Shown here: positions 43,840-52,496 of the stretch, in pieces
Numbering within the stretch: the stretch's first letter is position 1
How the letters are laid out: every line of letters starts with the position of its first letter
From: CAZJRQ01 sp964548535
GTDB lineage: Bacteria; Bacillota; Clostridia; Oscillospirales; Ruminococcaceae
Length of the DNA: 55,659 bases
Direction: 5' to 3'
Assembly: GCA_964548535.1 (NCBI GenBank)
Contig: CAZJRQ010000015.1
Span: 1-55,659 of the forward strand
Notes under the pieces: generated by a model
The model's input: only the letters and a program-made list of their open reading frames with translations
Databases searched by the model: none
Told to the model about the DNA's origin: nothing
Program-made: the position numbers and the translations under genes

Positions 43840-43896
43840 TTTAACAAGTCCTTTCAAAATGTAATGCTACAGAATATATCTACAGCTTATATACTT

Positions 43897-43957
43897 ATTT
43901 TACTACTTTTTGCCCCATTGGTCAAGGCTTATTTCAAAGTTTACGAAAAAACGTAAA
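43897..43957 (-). promoter_or_regulatory. pduL promoter with upstream dyad
   Basis: TTGACC (43920-43925), 17-bp spacer, TAAAAT (43897-43902). About 14 nt upstream of the -35 is TTTACG-N6-CGTAAA (43940-43957), a position suited to an activator. Confidence 0.6.
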
Positions 43958-44008
43958 GTAATCCATTTTTTTGGACACTTTGTATTATTGTTATTCTGCT
44001 AAAAATCA

Positions 44009-44206
44009 CTACTCATTCCACGACCACAACTGATAATATGCGTTTATTGTAACTAGCACTTTTGCTTTTTCTAAGTCTTTTTCAAAAACATGCATCGCCC
44101 CTAGTCGTTCATCTTCTAAATAATCATAACCTTTTTGGTGCATGTAATCAAACAGTGCGTATTCTCCTTCAGGCTGTGCTAAAATCGCTTTTTTGCTTTT
44201 TGTCAT
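44009..44206 (-). CDS. Small protein of unknown function
   Basis: A 65-residue soluble protein rich in Lys, Glu and Tyr (GEYALFDYMHQKGYDYLEDE), beginning at an ATG with GGGGTGATGAA upstream. No family is recognised. It lies as a single gene between pduL and spoIIID; the strong RBS and balanced composition support it being real. Confidence 0.6.
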   Translation of the reverse strand: MTKSKKAILAQPEGEYALFDYMHQKGYDYLEDERLGAMHVFEKDLEKAKVLVTINAYYQLWSWNE

Positions 44207-44305
44207 TTCATCACCCCTAATTACTTTTCACACTTTCACGTTTTTTTATATCCTTATTATACTTCACTCACTAAAAAACGCCAATGGTTTTGTTCTAAAT
44301 TACAA

Positions 44306-44341
44306 AAAATGAGAATTCGCAAACTAACGAATTCTCATTTT
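44306..44341. terminator. Terminator of spoIIID
   Basis: Perfect 14-bp stem AAAATGAGAATTCG / CGAATTCTCATTTT with an 8-nt loop, 11 nt after the spoIIID stop; A/T runs on both sides. Confidence 0.85.
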
Positions 44342-44352
44342 AGATGTATATT

Positions 44353-44622
44353 TTATTTTCCCAAAAGTTGTTTATGTTGTTCCTCATATTTATGTTTAGT
44401 CGCGAGTCCTCCTCTGATATGACGTTCCCGTTTGTTTTCCTCTAGCAACGCTTTCACCTGCTTATAAAGCTGAGGTGAGGTTTTTGGCAATCGGTCAGTT
44501 AGGTCTTTATGCACTGTCGACTTGCTTATACCAAATTCTTTCGCCGTTGCTCGGACGGTGGCTTTATGTATTACCATATACTCCCCTAGTACCACCGAGC
44601 GGTCCTTATCTGTGTCTATCAT
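44353..44622 (-). CDS. spoIIID: Sporulation regulator SpoIIID
   Basis: The 89-residue mother-cell sporulation regulator matches SpoIIID closely: LGEYMVIHKATVRATAKEFG, ISKSTVHKDLTDRLP helix-turn-helix, and the basic tail ERHIRGGLATKHKY. In endospore formers it switches mother-cell transcription after sigma-E. A sigma-E-like promoter is seen upstream (44657-44686). It marks the organism as an endospore former, at least by gene content. Confidence 0.95.
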   Translation of the reverse strand: MIDTDKDRSVVLGEYMVIHKATVRATAKEFGISKSTVHKDLTDRLPKTSPQLYKQVKALLEENKRERHIRGGLATKHKYEEQHKQLLGK

Positions 44623-44656
44623 TTATGTCACTCCAATACTAATGGTGTTGTATTAG

Positions 44657-44686
44657 AGTGTATGCTGTTTGCTAAACGATTATGTT
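44657..44686 (-). promoter_or_regulatory. Sigma-E-type promoter of spoIIID
   Basis: On the minus strand, CATACACT (44657-44664) is an exact match to the sigma-E -10 consensus CATACAMT. Fourteen bp upstream is AACATAAT (44679-44686), close to the -35 type KMATATT. Position is about 35 nt before the start codon. Confidence 0.65.
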
Positions 44687-44761
44687 TGTCCTTTAAACTA
44701 TTATTTATTTTGTTGAAATATTTTAGTGATTTTTAGTTTCAAATTGTTTTTACATCATATA

Positions 44762-45457
44762 TTAAATTGAATTGTGAATCCACTTATTCAACACGTCCAG
44801 CTGTTGAGGAGTATGGAACCAATGCTCACCATTTTCCATAACAGTTAAATTGCAATTGAAACTCTTTACAAAATTATCAACTACTGAACGCTCTGTAAGA
44901 TTGTCATTTCCAGCATATAAAATACTTGTTGGAACATTCCAATTATCAATTCTATTTTTTCTAGCATACTGTAAATATTCCCATGATAAAGTTTCTCCGA
45001 AAGTTGTATCTATTTCTTTCTCCTGCATTAATTTTTCTTCTGAAACATCTGCCCATTTCATCATATTTATAATCAATTTCTCCATATCAAGAACTGGAGA
45101 AACAAACAGACATTTTTGAATATCCTCATTTGAAAAACTTAACATACTAAACCATGCACCAATACTATTTGCATATAAACTTATATTATCACTTTTTTTC
45201 TTTGCAAAGTTAAGTACCGATTTTAATTCCGGCACAACATTCCATGAATTAAACTTATTTTTATCGTTTTTTCGCATTCCATGTTCAGGCAGGTCAACGC
45301 TCAGAACTTGATAGCCTTTTTGAACTGCAATTTGTGCAAAAGACCTTGCTTCTTCTTTAAAACCCATTTTTCCGTGAACATAAATATAAATCTTATCAGA
45401 TTGGTCACCATATAGAACAGCCGGAATATGTTCTATACTGAAATTTATCTCTTTCAT
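44762..45457 (-). CDS. Alpha/beta hydrolase
   Basis: The 231-residue alpha/beta-hydrolase has YIYVHGKMGFKEEA (oxyanion region), LSVDLPEHGMR, the nucleophile elbow LYANSIGAWFSML with Ser near residue 95 (ANSIGA instead of the usual GxSxG), ILYAGNDNLTE carrying the acid, and GEHWFHT with the catalytic His near the end. The substrate is unknown. RBS GGAGG. It is the last gene after mnmA (26-nt gap), probably by readthrough from the iscS-iscU-mnmA operon. Confidence 0.8.
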   Translation of the reverse strand: MKEINFSIEHIPAVLYGDQSDKIYIYVHGKMGFKEEARSFAQIAVQKGYQVLSVDLPEHGMRKNDKNKFNSWNVVPELKSVLNFAKKKSDNISLYANSIGAWFSMLSFSNEDIQKCLFVSPVLDMEKLIINMMKWADVSEEKLMQEKEIDTTFGETLSWEYLQYARKNRIDNWNVPTSILYAGNDNLTERSVVDNFVKSFNCNLTVMENGEHWFHTPQQLDVLNKWIHNSI

Positions 45458-45483
45458 ATATTATCCTCCAGTTAATGCAAAAA

Positions 45484-46569
45484 TCAGACGATTGTTCCTC
45501 CGCCAAGAACATAATCTTCATCATAGAAAACCACTGCCTGACCTTTTGAAATTGCCTTATGCGGCTGGTGAAACTCGACCTTGATTTTTCCGTCATCAAG
45601 CGGATAAACAGTACAAGCAACTTCCTTTTGATGATAACGCGTTTGCGCTGTACACTCAAGCGGTTCTACAAGTTTATCAAACGGTATGAAATTTACATCG
45701 TCAGCAATTAGACTATCACTCGAAAGCTTATCCTTTGTGCCAAGTACAAGTTTATTATTCTCAATATCCTTTTCGACTACAAAAAGCGGTTCGCTATAGG
45801 ACACGCCAATACCTTTTCGCTGTCCGATTGTATAATGAATTAGACCTTTATGCTCGCCTAGCTTTGTACCGTCGGTTAGGACTATATCTCCCTTTTTCTG
45901 TTCTCCGACATTGTTTGTAATAAACTTTCCATAGTCGCCGTCTGGAATAAAGCAGATATCCTGACTATCTGGTTTATCTGCATTTATTAGAGAATTTTCC
46001 TCGGCAATTTTTCGGATTTCATCTTTATTCAAATCGCCTACCGGAAAGAGAGTGTGTGCAAGCTGGTCTTGTGTCATTGAGTATAAAACATAGCTTTGAT
46101 CCTTACCAAAATCACGCGAACGCTTTAGCATCCAACGTTCTGTTTTTTCATCAAAAACTCTTTTAACGTAATGACCGGTTGCAATATATTCGTACCCCAT
46201 AAGTCTAGCACGCTCTAAAAACTTATCAAACTTTAGATATCTATTACACTGAATACACGGATTTGGTGTTCCGCCCTCAAGGTATATGCCGATAAAATTA
46301 TCGATTACCCACTCTTTAAAGTCAGCTGAAAAATTAAAAACATGAAAATTTATTCCAAGTTTAAAAGCAACAAAACGCGCATCCTCAACATCCTCTAACG
46401 AACAGCATGTTTTGCCTTTTTCAAGTCCGATATCCTCATTTGAATATAGTCGCATTGTTGCACCGTCAGGGTTATAGCCTTGATCAAGCAACAACTTTAC
46501 TGCGACTGAACTATCAACTCCACCGCTCATTGCAACTAAGACTTTATTGCTGTTTGTTTCGTTCAACAT
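45484..46569 (-). CDS. mnmA: tRNA-specific 2-thiouridylase
   Basis: The 361-residue enzyme makes 2-thiouridine at wobble U34 of tRNAs for Lys, Glu and Gln. It has the PP-loop SGGVDSSVAV near residue 15, the first catalytic Cys in NPCIQCNRYLKF, the second in DSQDICFIPDGDYGKF, and IGQRKGIGVSYSEPL. Sulfur comes from a cysteine desulfurase persulfide, matching its position behind iscS and iscU in one operon. Confidence 0.95.
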   Translation of the reverse strand: MLNETNSNKVLVAMSGGVDSSVAVKLLLDQGYNPDGATMRLYSNEDIGLEKGKTCCSLEDVEDARFVAFKLGINFHVFNFSADFKEWVIDNFIGIYLEGGTPNPCIQCNRYLKFDKFLERARLMGYEYIATGHYVKRVFDEKTERWMLKRSRDFGKDQSYVLYSMTQDQLAHTLFPVGDLNKDEIRKIAEENSLINADKPDSQDICFIPDGDYGKFITNNVGEQKKGDIVLTDGTKLGEHKGLIHYTIGQRKGIGVSYSEPLFVVEKDIENNKLVLGTKDKLSSDSLIADDVNFIPFDKLVEPLECTAQTRYHQKEVACTVYPLDDGKIKVEFHQPHKAISKGQAVVFYDEDYVLGGGTIV

Positions 46570-46647
46570 GAAAACCCCTCCGATATGATTTCTACAAATT
46601 GAAACAGGCGAATTTCTTCGCCTGCATTCATTATAATATTTTATTTA

Positions 46648-47082
46648 TTAGTGACAGCCGTGACAATCTTCACAGCTACACGCTGACTCTCCAACAAATG
46701 GTGTTGGATCAACTCCGCTTTTCTCATAGTAATTAGAAATTGCAGCTTTCATTGCCTGCTCTGCTAAAACTGAACAGTGAATTTTTGCTGGTGGAAGTCC
46801 GTCAAGAGCTTCAACTACTGCACTATTTGTAATCTTTAGTGCGTCTTCAATTTTCTTGCCCTTAATCATTTCAGTGGCAATTGAAGAAGTAGCAACAGCA
46901 GCACCGCAACCAAATGTTTTAAACTTAACGTCAGAAATTACATCTCCGTCAACTTTAATATACATTTTCATTATATCTCCACACTTTGCATTTCCAACCT
47001 CGCCGATACCGTCAGCATTTTCAATCTCGCCGACATTTCTTGGATTAGAAAAGTGGTCCATTACTTTTTCGCTATAAATCAT
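46648..47082 (-). CDS. iscU: Iron-sulfur cluster scaffold, IscU/NifU N-terminal type
   Basis: The 144-residue scaffold has the three ligand Cys segments GNAKCGDIMKMYI, FKTFGCGAAVATSS and AKIHCSVLAEQAMKAAI. It ends in an unusual Cys-rich tail SACSCEDCHGCH with four extra Cys and two His, which could bind metal. It receives sulfur from IscS to build [2Fe-2S]/[4Fe-4S] clusters. It lies 50 nt downstream of iscS. Confidence 0.93.
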   Translation of the reverse strand: MIYSEKVMDHFSNPRNVGEIENADGIGEVGNAKCGDIMKMYIKVDGDVISDVKFKTFGCGAAVATSSIATEMIKGKKIEDALKITNSAVVEALDGLPPAKIHCSVLAEQAMKAAISNYYEKSGVDPTPFVGESACSCEDCHGCH

Positions 47083-47132
47083 CTTTTATCATTCCTTCAT
47101 AAATAATCTATTTGTTTAAGCTATTCAAAATC

Positions 47133-48323
47133 TTATACAGTAGCTTTTTCTTTACAAATTCTTTCCCAAAGCGGTGACATTGCTCTTAACTGGGTCACAA
47201 TTCTTGGAAGAACCTCAAGAATATAATCGATATCCTCTTCGGTAGTTTCATCATTCAGCGACAATCTCAAAGAACCGTGTGCCGTTTCATGAGGCAGTCC
47301 AATTGAAAGCAACACATGAGATGGATCAAGAGAACCGCTTGTACAAGCTGAGCCCGATGATGCAACAATTCCGTTCATATCAAGCATTAACAGCAAGCTT
47401 TCACCCTCAATTCCTAGAATTGAAAAGTTTGCAAGTCCTGGAAGACGCTGTTCTCTATCGCCGTTTAGACGTGTTTCCTCAATTTGCAAAACTCCGTCAA
47501 TCAGTCTATCACGAAGCTTTTTAACTCGTACATTCTTAGCTGGAATATCAGTAGTCACATCAGTAATTGCTACACCTAGACCTACAATTCCTGGAACATT
47601 TTCAGTTCCTGCACGTTTATTTCTCTCCTGCGCACCACCGTATATAAATTTAGGAAGTGAATATCCACCTCTAATATACAGCGCACCTACGCCTTTTGGA
47701 GCATGAAATTTATGTCCAGAAAGTGAAAGCATATCCACATTCAAATCCGTAACATCAATTTCAATATGTCCAACAGCCTGAACTGCGTCAGTATGGAAAG
47801 GGACTCCTTTTTCTTTACAAATCTTGCCGATTTCAGCGATTGGCATAATAGTTCCAATCTCATTATTTGCATACATTATTGTAACAAGACAAGTGTCCTC
47901 ACGAATTGCATCAGCAACCTGCTCAGCTTTTAGAAGTCCATTTTCATCAACTGGCAAGTAAGTAACCTCAAAACCCTGAGTTTCCAAATACTCACAAGTA
48001 TGCAAAACTGCGTGATGCTCAAAAACTGTTGTAATTATATGCTTTTTATTCTTTTTAGCGCCATTTTCAGCCGAGCCACGAATAGCCCAGTTGTCAGACT
48101 CAGAACCGCCAGCTGTAAAATAAATTTCATTTACCTTAGCACCGATTGCGTTTGCAACCTGCTCACGAGCCTTTAAAACAGCCTTTGCTGCGTCCATTCC
48201 TAATGTATAGATACTTGACGCATTACCGTATTCTTCACAGAAATATGGCAATGCCGCCTCTAATGCATTTTTAGAAACCTTTGTAGTAGCTGAATTATCA
48301 GCATACACGAAACGTTTTTCCAT
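47133..48323 (-). CDS. iscS: Cysteine desulfurase
   Basis: The 396-residue PLP enzyme takes sulfur from cysteine. Motifs: VYADNSATTKVS start, GGSESDNWAIRG, TTVFEHHAVLHTCEYLE, MYANNEIGTIMPI, the Schiff-base Lys in LSLSGHKFHAPKGVGAL near residue 205, and the persulfide Cys in SSGSACTSGSLDPSH near 325. ATG at 48323 follows AAAGGACTG; upstream in-frame ATGs lack an RBS. It leads the operon supplying Fe-S assembly and tRNA thiolation. Confidence 0.94.
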   Translation of the reverse strand: MEKRFVYADNSATTKVSKNALEAALPYFCEEYGNASSIYTLGMDAAKAVLKAREQVANAIGAKVNEIYFTAGGSESDNWAIRGSAENGAKKNKKHIITTVFEHHAVLHTCEYLETQGFEVTYLPVDENGLLKAEQVADAIREDTCLVTIMYANNEIGTIMPIAEIGKICKEKGVPFHTDAVQAVGHIEIDVTDLNVDMLSLSGHKFHAPKGVGALYIRGGYSLPKFIYGGAQERNKRAGTENVPGIVGLGVAITDVTTDIPAKNVRVKKLRDRLIDGVLQIEETRLNGDREQRLPGLANFSILGIEGESLLLMLDMNGIVASSGSACTSGSLDPSHVLLSIGLPHETAHGSLRLSLNDETTEEDIDYILEVLPRIVTQLRAMSPLWERICKEKATV

Positions 48324-48340
48324 TAAAATCAGTCCTTTCA

Positions 48341-48464
48341 TGTCAGAAATTCTGACAAACATCCAAAATACAGAATACAAAACATTTTCTGTATTTATTA
48401 TAGGAAAAAAATTAAATATTATTTATCACAATTATATTATATACCTTTTTTCTGCAAAATGCAA
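48341..48464 (-). promoter_or_regulatory. iscS promoter and two leader dyads
   Basis: Promoter: TTGCAT (48459-48464), 17-bp spacer, TATAAT (48436-48441). The leader then contains AATACAGAA-N11-TTCTGTATT (48367-48395) and TGTCAGAAATTCTGACA (48341-48357), two dyads sharing CAGAA/TTCTG arms, the second just before the RBS. No Rrf2/IscR gene is adjacent. They may be operators or RNA hairpins. Confidence 0.5.
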
Positions 48465-48590
48465 TAGTGTTCAAGAAAAGTTTAATATTTCACTATGGTT
48501 AATATGTTTTTAATCACAAACCACACACAAACAACCTTATACCACCGTTTTAAAAATCCTAGTATTTTAGTATGAATATATCGTTTGGCC

Positions 48591-49028
48591 TTATTTATAC
48601 AACTGGGCCGCTGCAACAGCTAGTGAATCACATCTTTCATTTTCAGGATGTCCAGCATGACCTTTAACCCAAATAAAATTCACTTTGTGCTTATCTAACA
48701 GTGCTAGAAGTTTTTCCCACAAGTCAATATTTAAGGCTTTTTTCTTATCGGATTTTACCCAGTTATTCGCCTGCCATTTCTTCGCCCAGCCTTTTGTTAC
48801 AGCGTCGATTATATACTTTGAATCGCTATACAAATCAACCTCACAAGGTTCTTTAAGTGCCGAAAGTCCGGTAATTACCGCAGTTAGTTCCATTCGATTA
48901 TTTGTCGTTTGCGGCTCTCCTCCTGAGAATTCTTTTTCATTATCTTTATATCTTAAAATCGTGCCATAGCCACCTGGACCTGGATTTCCTGAGCAAGCTC
49001 CGTCAGTAAAAATCTCAATTTTTTTCAT
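48591..49028 (-). CDS. rnhA: Ribonuclease HI
   Basis: The 145-residue enzyme cuts RNA in RNA-DNA hybrids. All catalytic residues are present: EIFTDGACSGNPGPGGYG (Asp), TTNNRMELTAVITGL (Glu), DLYSDSKYIIDAVTKGW (Asp), and WVKGHAGHPENERCDSLA (His loop and final Asp). Length is normal. RBS ACGGAGAG. Single-gene unit. Confidence 0.95.
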   Translation of the reverse strand: MKKIEIFTDGACSGNPGPGGYGTILRYKDNEKEFSGGEPQTTNNRMELTAVITGLSALKEPCEVDLYSDSKYIIDAVTKGWAKKWQANNWVKSDKKKALNIDLWEKLLALLDKHKVNFIWVKGHAGHPENERCDSLAVAAAQLYK

Positions 49029-49286
49029 TTATAAAAAACTCTCCGTTAAAATTTATTTTAATAATTTTTATTATACCACAAATTCATTATTTTGACAAGC
49101 AAATTACAGAAAAAACATTTTTCGATTTAAGCCGCAATATAAAATTTCACTGTCAACTTGTACGATTTTTAAATGAATTATTTCTGACAGCTATATTTTT
49201 TTGCTTTTGACAAAATATTTACACGTTGGGACTCTAATAAATATAACCAAAAAATGAAAATCGTGACGATTTTGAAAATATAAACA

Positions 49287-49310
49287 AAAGCCCCACCTAA
49301 GTGGAGCTTT
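49287..49310 (-). terminator. Terminator of the Arg/Cys-rich miniprotein gene
   Basis: Ten-base-pair stem AAAGCCCCAC / GTGGAGCTTT (one G-U pair), followed by TTTTG on the minus strand, about 15 nt after the stop. Confidence 0.75.
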
Positions 49311-49324
49311 AATATATTAGTTAA

Positions 49325-49510
49325 TTACCAGCAACAACGTCTGTTATTGCGACAACAACATCTGTCTTCTCGGTCTTCGCGACGCTCACGTCTACGCTCT
49401 CTTTCACATCTCTCGCGCTTTTCTTCGCACTTTTCTTCGCAATCTCTGAACATTTCACGACAATCGTCATCTCTGCCTCTGTCACGCATTCTGTTCCATT
49501 CAACTGACAT
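49325..49510 (-). CDS. Highly charged Arg/Glu miniprotein with Cys-rich tail
   Basis: A 61-residue protein starting at ATG 49510 behind GAGGTGACAG. After MSVEWNRMRDRGRDDD it is dominated by Arg, Glu and Asp in a likely long helix (CEEKCEEKRERCERERRRER), with Cys residues spaced along it, and ends with DRCCCRNNRRCCW. A competing frame over the same bases gives a less coherent protein and lacks an RBS. It has its own terminator. The composition recalls small coat or metal-binding proteins of spore formers, but no family is recognised. Confidence 0.6.
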   Translation of the reverse strand: MSVEWNRMRDRGRDDDCREMFRDCEEKCEEKRERCERERRRERREDREDRCCCRNNRRCCW

Positions 49511-49584
49511 ATCTGTCACCTCGCTTTCGCTTTATATATTATGCTGCTATGCGACTTTATGTGACAAGTTTATTTATAAAAGAA

Positions 49585-49611
49585 AAAGACAGCCTTTCTT
49601 AGACTGTCTTT
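49585..49611 (-). terminator. Terminator of the small helical protein gene
   Basis: Stem AAAGACAG / CTGTCTTT (49585-49592 with 49604-49611) followed by T residues on the minus strand, 11 nt beyond the stop. Confidence 0.7.
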
Positions 49612-49621
49612 AAATCTGTTA

Positions 49622-49798
49622 TTACTTTATTAAATTTCGCAATCTTTCTGCATGTTCTGCTTCATTGTTTGCGTATTCCTTAAAGAATTTTTTAAGTTCA
49701 GCATCTTCCATGTTATCTGAAAAATGCATGAAATCTCTCACTCTTTCCTGTGTATCCAAAAGTGTTTTCTTCAAATAATCTTGTGTAGTAAAACCCAT
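49622..49798 (-). CDS. Small helical protein, possibly half of a ferritin-like bundle
   Basis: A 58-residue all-helical protein: MGFTTQDYLKKTLLDTQERV, then DFMHFSDNMEDAELKKFFKE and YANNEAEHAERLRNLIK. The ExxH in NEAEHAERL and two amphipathic helices recall ferritin-like or rubrerythrin-type half bundles that could dimerise around a di-iron site. Start at ATG 49798 with GGAGGGTTAA just upstream; the frame stays open further upstream but without an RBS. Function is not established. Confidence 0.6.
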   Translation of the reverse strand: MGFTTQDYLKKTLLDTQERVRDFMHFSDNMEDAELKKFFKEYANNEAEHAERLRNLIK

Positions 49799-50124
49799 GT
49801 TTAACCCTCCTAAAATATTTATATCAATATTATTCATCAAAGGATTAGCTTTTATGCAGAACTTTATAACAAATAGACACCGCGATTGTGTTTTCGTAAG
49901 CATACTGGTAGCAACAACATAACTTGCACACATTTCTCAAACCATAATAGTTGGTGTTTTGCTCGTAAGCTACTTTTTTATTACTAAAATTTTTATAAAT
50001 CTGAGTATATTTTTCTGTAATTTTATTTTTAATCAAGCCTGCTTTTTTGTGGTGAAATTTATTGCATTATGCTTATTAATATAATATAATGTAAAAAATA
50101 TCATATTAATAATGGGGTGAAATA

Positions 50125-51417
50125 TTGAAATATAATATTTTAATTATCGGCAATGGTTTTGATTTGTATCATGGATTACCAACAAGATATACTGACTTTT
50201 TAACATTCGCAGAGAATTGGGATGTTTTTTATTCTAAATATGCAAAAATTCAAAGTAATGTGACAGTAAATTCAAACCTTAAAATGTTAATTCGTTTAAG
50301 TGAAAAAAACGAGTTGACAAAACAATCAATGGATGATTTCGCAAAATACTCCAACGCTAAGTTAGTGACGGATGGCGAAGTCAATAACAATCCTTGCAAT
50401 GCGAAATATGTTAATGTTTTTAATCGCATTTATATTAATTCTAATGAAGTAGATGATAAGCATATTACTTACTTAAATACAGAATTAAAAAATAATAAAT
50501 GGATAAATTATTTTTTGCGAACCGATTTTAAAAAAGAAGGCTGGATTGATTTCGAAAAAGAAATTGAAAATGCTTTGTTTTTTATTGAGACCTATTATAC
50601 AGATATTCTACCAAAATCAAAAGGTAAAATATTAAAAAACTCTTTAACAAAAACAAAACGTGAAATTTTGGATACATTTATTGTACACGACAATAAACTC
50701 TATAATAACTTAAATAATAGATACATATATATTTATAAAATAGTTTTAGATGAATTACAAAAACAAAAGATAGATGTACTTAATTTAATGAAAAAACAAT
50801 TAAATATTCTCAATAAATGCTTATATATTTATTTAAACAAATTTATTTCTAACATGGAACATAATTTGTATTCTGAACAAATCAAAGAATTAGGTACGTT
50901 GAAATTATTGAATTTCAATTACACTTCAACTGGAAAAGGGAATTATGATAATATTGAAGAAAGTAATTATATTCATGGTGAACTTGGAAAAAGCAATTTA
51001 GTTTTAGGTGTTAGTGATGATTTTACTGATAATTTAGATTATATTTATTTTCAAAAATATTTTCAGAGAATACAAAAAAGGACAGGTTCTTTTGATAAAA
51101 GTTGGTTACAAAGCGATGGTACATACACAAAAGACGGAAGTAGTATGTATCCTACAGTTTATTTCTTTGGTCATTCGTTAGATAAAACTGATAAAGGAAT
51201 CTTAGAACCAATTTTCAGTTCAGGTTTTAATATAAAAATATTCTATTATAACCAGTTGGATTATGAAAATAAGGTCATTAATTTAATTGCTATGTTTAGT
51301 AGAGAAATTATTATTGATAAAGTTGCAAAAAATAAAATTGAATTTATAAAATTGGATACTGCAGTTACATCTAATACAAACATGAATTCAAAGGCATTAT
51401 GTCAATCAACAAATTAA
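50125..51417 (+). CDS. abiH: AbiH-family abortive infection protein
   Basis: The 430-residue protein matches the AbiH family: NILIIGNGFDLYHGLPTRYT at the start (nucleotide-binding-like loop), KEGWIDFEKEIENAL, LLNFNYTSTGKGNYD, SNYIHGELGKSNLVLGVSDD, and VYFFGHSLDKTDKGILEPIF. AbiH proteins abort phage infection; the mechanism is not well understood. The start is TTG with GGGGTG 7 nt upstream. Base composition is even more AT-rich than the neighbouring core genes. It abuts a truncated phage tail module, so it is likely prophage-borne defence cargo. Confidence 0.88.
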   Translation: MKYNILIIGNGFDLYHGLPTRYTDFLTFAENWDVFYSKYAKIQSNVTVNSNLKMLIRLSEKNELTKQSMDDFAKYSNAKLVTDGEVNNNPCNAKYVNVFNRIYINSNEVDDKHITYLNTELKNNKWINYFLRTDFKKEGWIDFEKEIENALFFIETYYTDILPKSKGKILKNSLTKTKREILDTFIVHDNKLYNNLNNRYIYIYKIVLDELQKQKIDVLNLMKKQLNILNKCLYIYLNKFISNMEHNLYSEQIKELGTLKLLNFNYTSTGKGNYDNIEESNYIHGELGKSNLVLGVSDDFTDNLDYIYFQKYFQRIQKRTGSFDKSWLQSDGTYTKDGSSMYPTVYFFGHSLDKTDKGILEPIFSSGFNIKIFYYNQLDYENKVINLIAMFSREIIIDKVAKNKIEFIKLDTAVTSNTNMNSKALCQSTN

Positions 51418-51506
51418 CAATAGTTATTCGCCATATAAAGTTCACACCATAAACAAACTTTATCGCTTGTTATATACATTTTTTTGCTTTCCTAGTGTAA
51501 TTTTAA

Positions 51507-52490
51507 CTATATAACTTACAGCAGCTTACAGAGGAAGCATATGTCGGAACAATAACAACAATTAAAAACTATGAAGGTGTCTCATCGGCTGTTATTGGTG
51601 GAGATACTAAAAAAATCAATCAAAGTTTAATCGAAATGGAGTATGGTTTTATATCCGTTGAAAACGGAACTAAAACATCATTGACTAATCAAGTTAACAA
51701 TTATAAATCAAAAGCAGATGATTTTAAAAAAGCAATCAAAGAAAAAACACCTGGTGTAACTCAAGAAATGTTGAATCAAGCTAACAGCATGGTTAGCGCT
51801 GCTGAAAACGAATTATCAACATTTAAGAGCAAAGCATATAATCAAACACAGCAAGCAGGAACACAAGCTGTAGAGGGATTAAAAAGTAAAATTCCTGACG
51901 CGCAAAACGCAGCGAATAATTTAGTGTACGAACTTGAACAGCCATTAAAAAATCTTAACACTGAGCGATACGGAAAAAGTTTTGTTGATGGTTTCTCTTG
52001 GGGCATTAGAAGTAATCTGAAAACAGCTATAGACGCATCAAATGACATGGCAAATGAAGCAAGAACTGCTCTACTTGACAAGTTAGGAATACACTCACCG
52101 TCGAGAGAAAGTTATAATGCAGGAGATTATTTTATTCAAGGTTTTGCAAATGCGGTTACATATGGCAAAAAGCAAATTGCTAAATCAGTTGGAAAGACAT
52201 TTAGCACAGCATTAACAGTTATTAAATCAGCGGTAGAAGATTATGCAAAATTAAGCGAGGAAGCAACCTCAATTGATTTTTTTAATGGTGTATCGAATAA
52301 AACTGCATTTAGTAGTCTATCAAGCAGACTAAACAGTAAGAATAATGCAAGCGGAAATAGTCAAGTTACTAACAATGACACTAAATTCGTTACAAATAAT
52401 TTTTATCAGACAAATAATTCTCCAAAATCTTTGAGCAGGCTTGATATTTATAGACAATCTAAAAATCTATTAAATTACAAAGGGGGTTAA
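51507..52490 (+). pseudogene. C-terminal remnant of a phage tail tape measure protein
   Basis: The frame is open from 51507 (TAA just before) and reads QQLTEEAYVGTITTIKNYEG before the first ATG at 51636; no RBS precedes either. The content is typical of the end of a tape measure protein: KSKIPDAQNAANNLVYELE, a SWGIRSNLKTAIDASNDMAN helix, LDKLGIHSPSRESYNAGDYF and a Gln/Asn/Ser-rich end. Full tape measure proteins are commonly 700-1500 residues, so most is missing, replaced by the AbiH gene on the left. The phage tail tube-length ruler cannot be made from this piece. Confidence 0.8.
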
Positions 52491-52496
52491 TCTTAA

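Noticed and set aside
49845..50036. Minus-strand frame of 63 codons with several Cys residues.
   Set aside because: No RBS and a TTG start only; it overlaps the upstream region of the small helical protein gene. A short Cys-rich peptide remains possible but is not supported.
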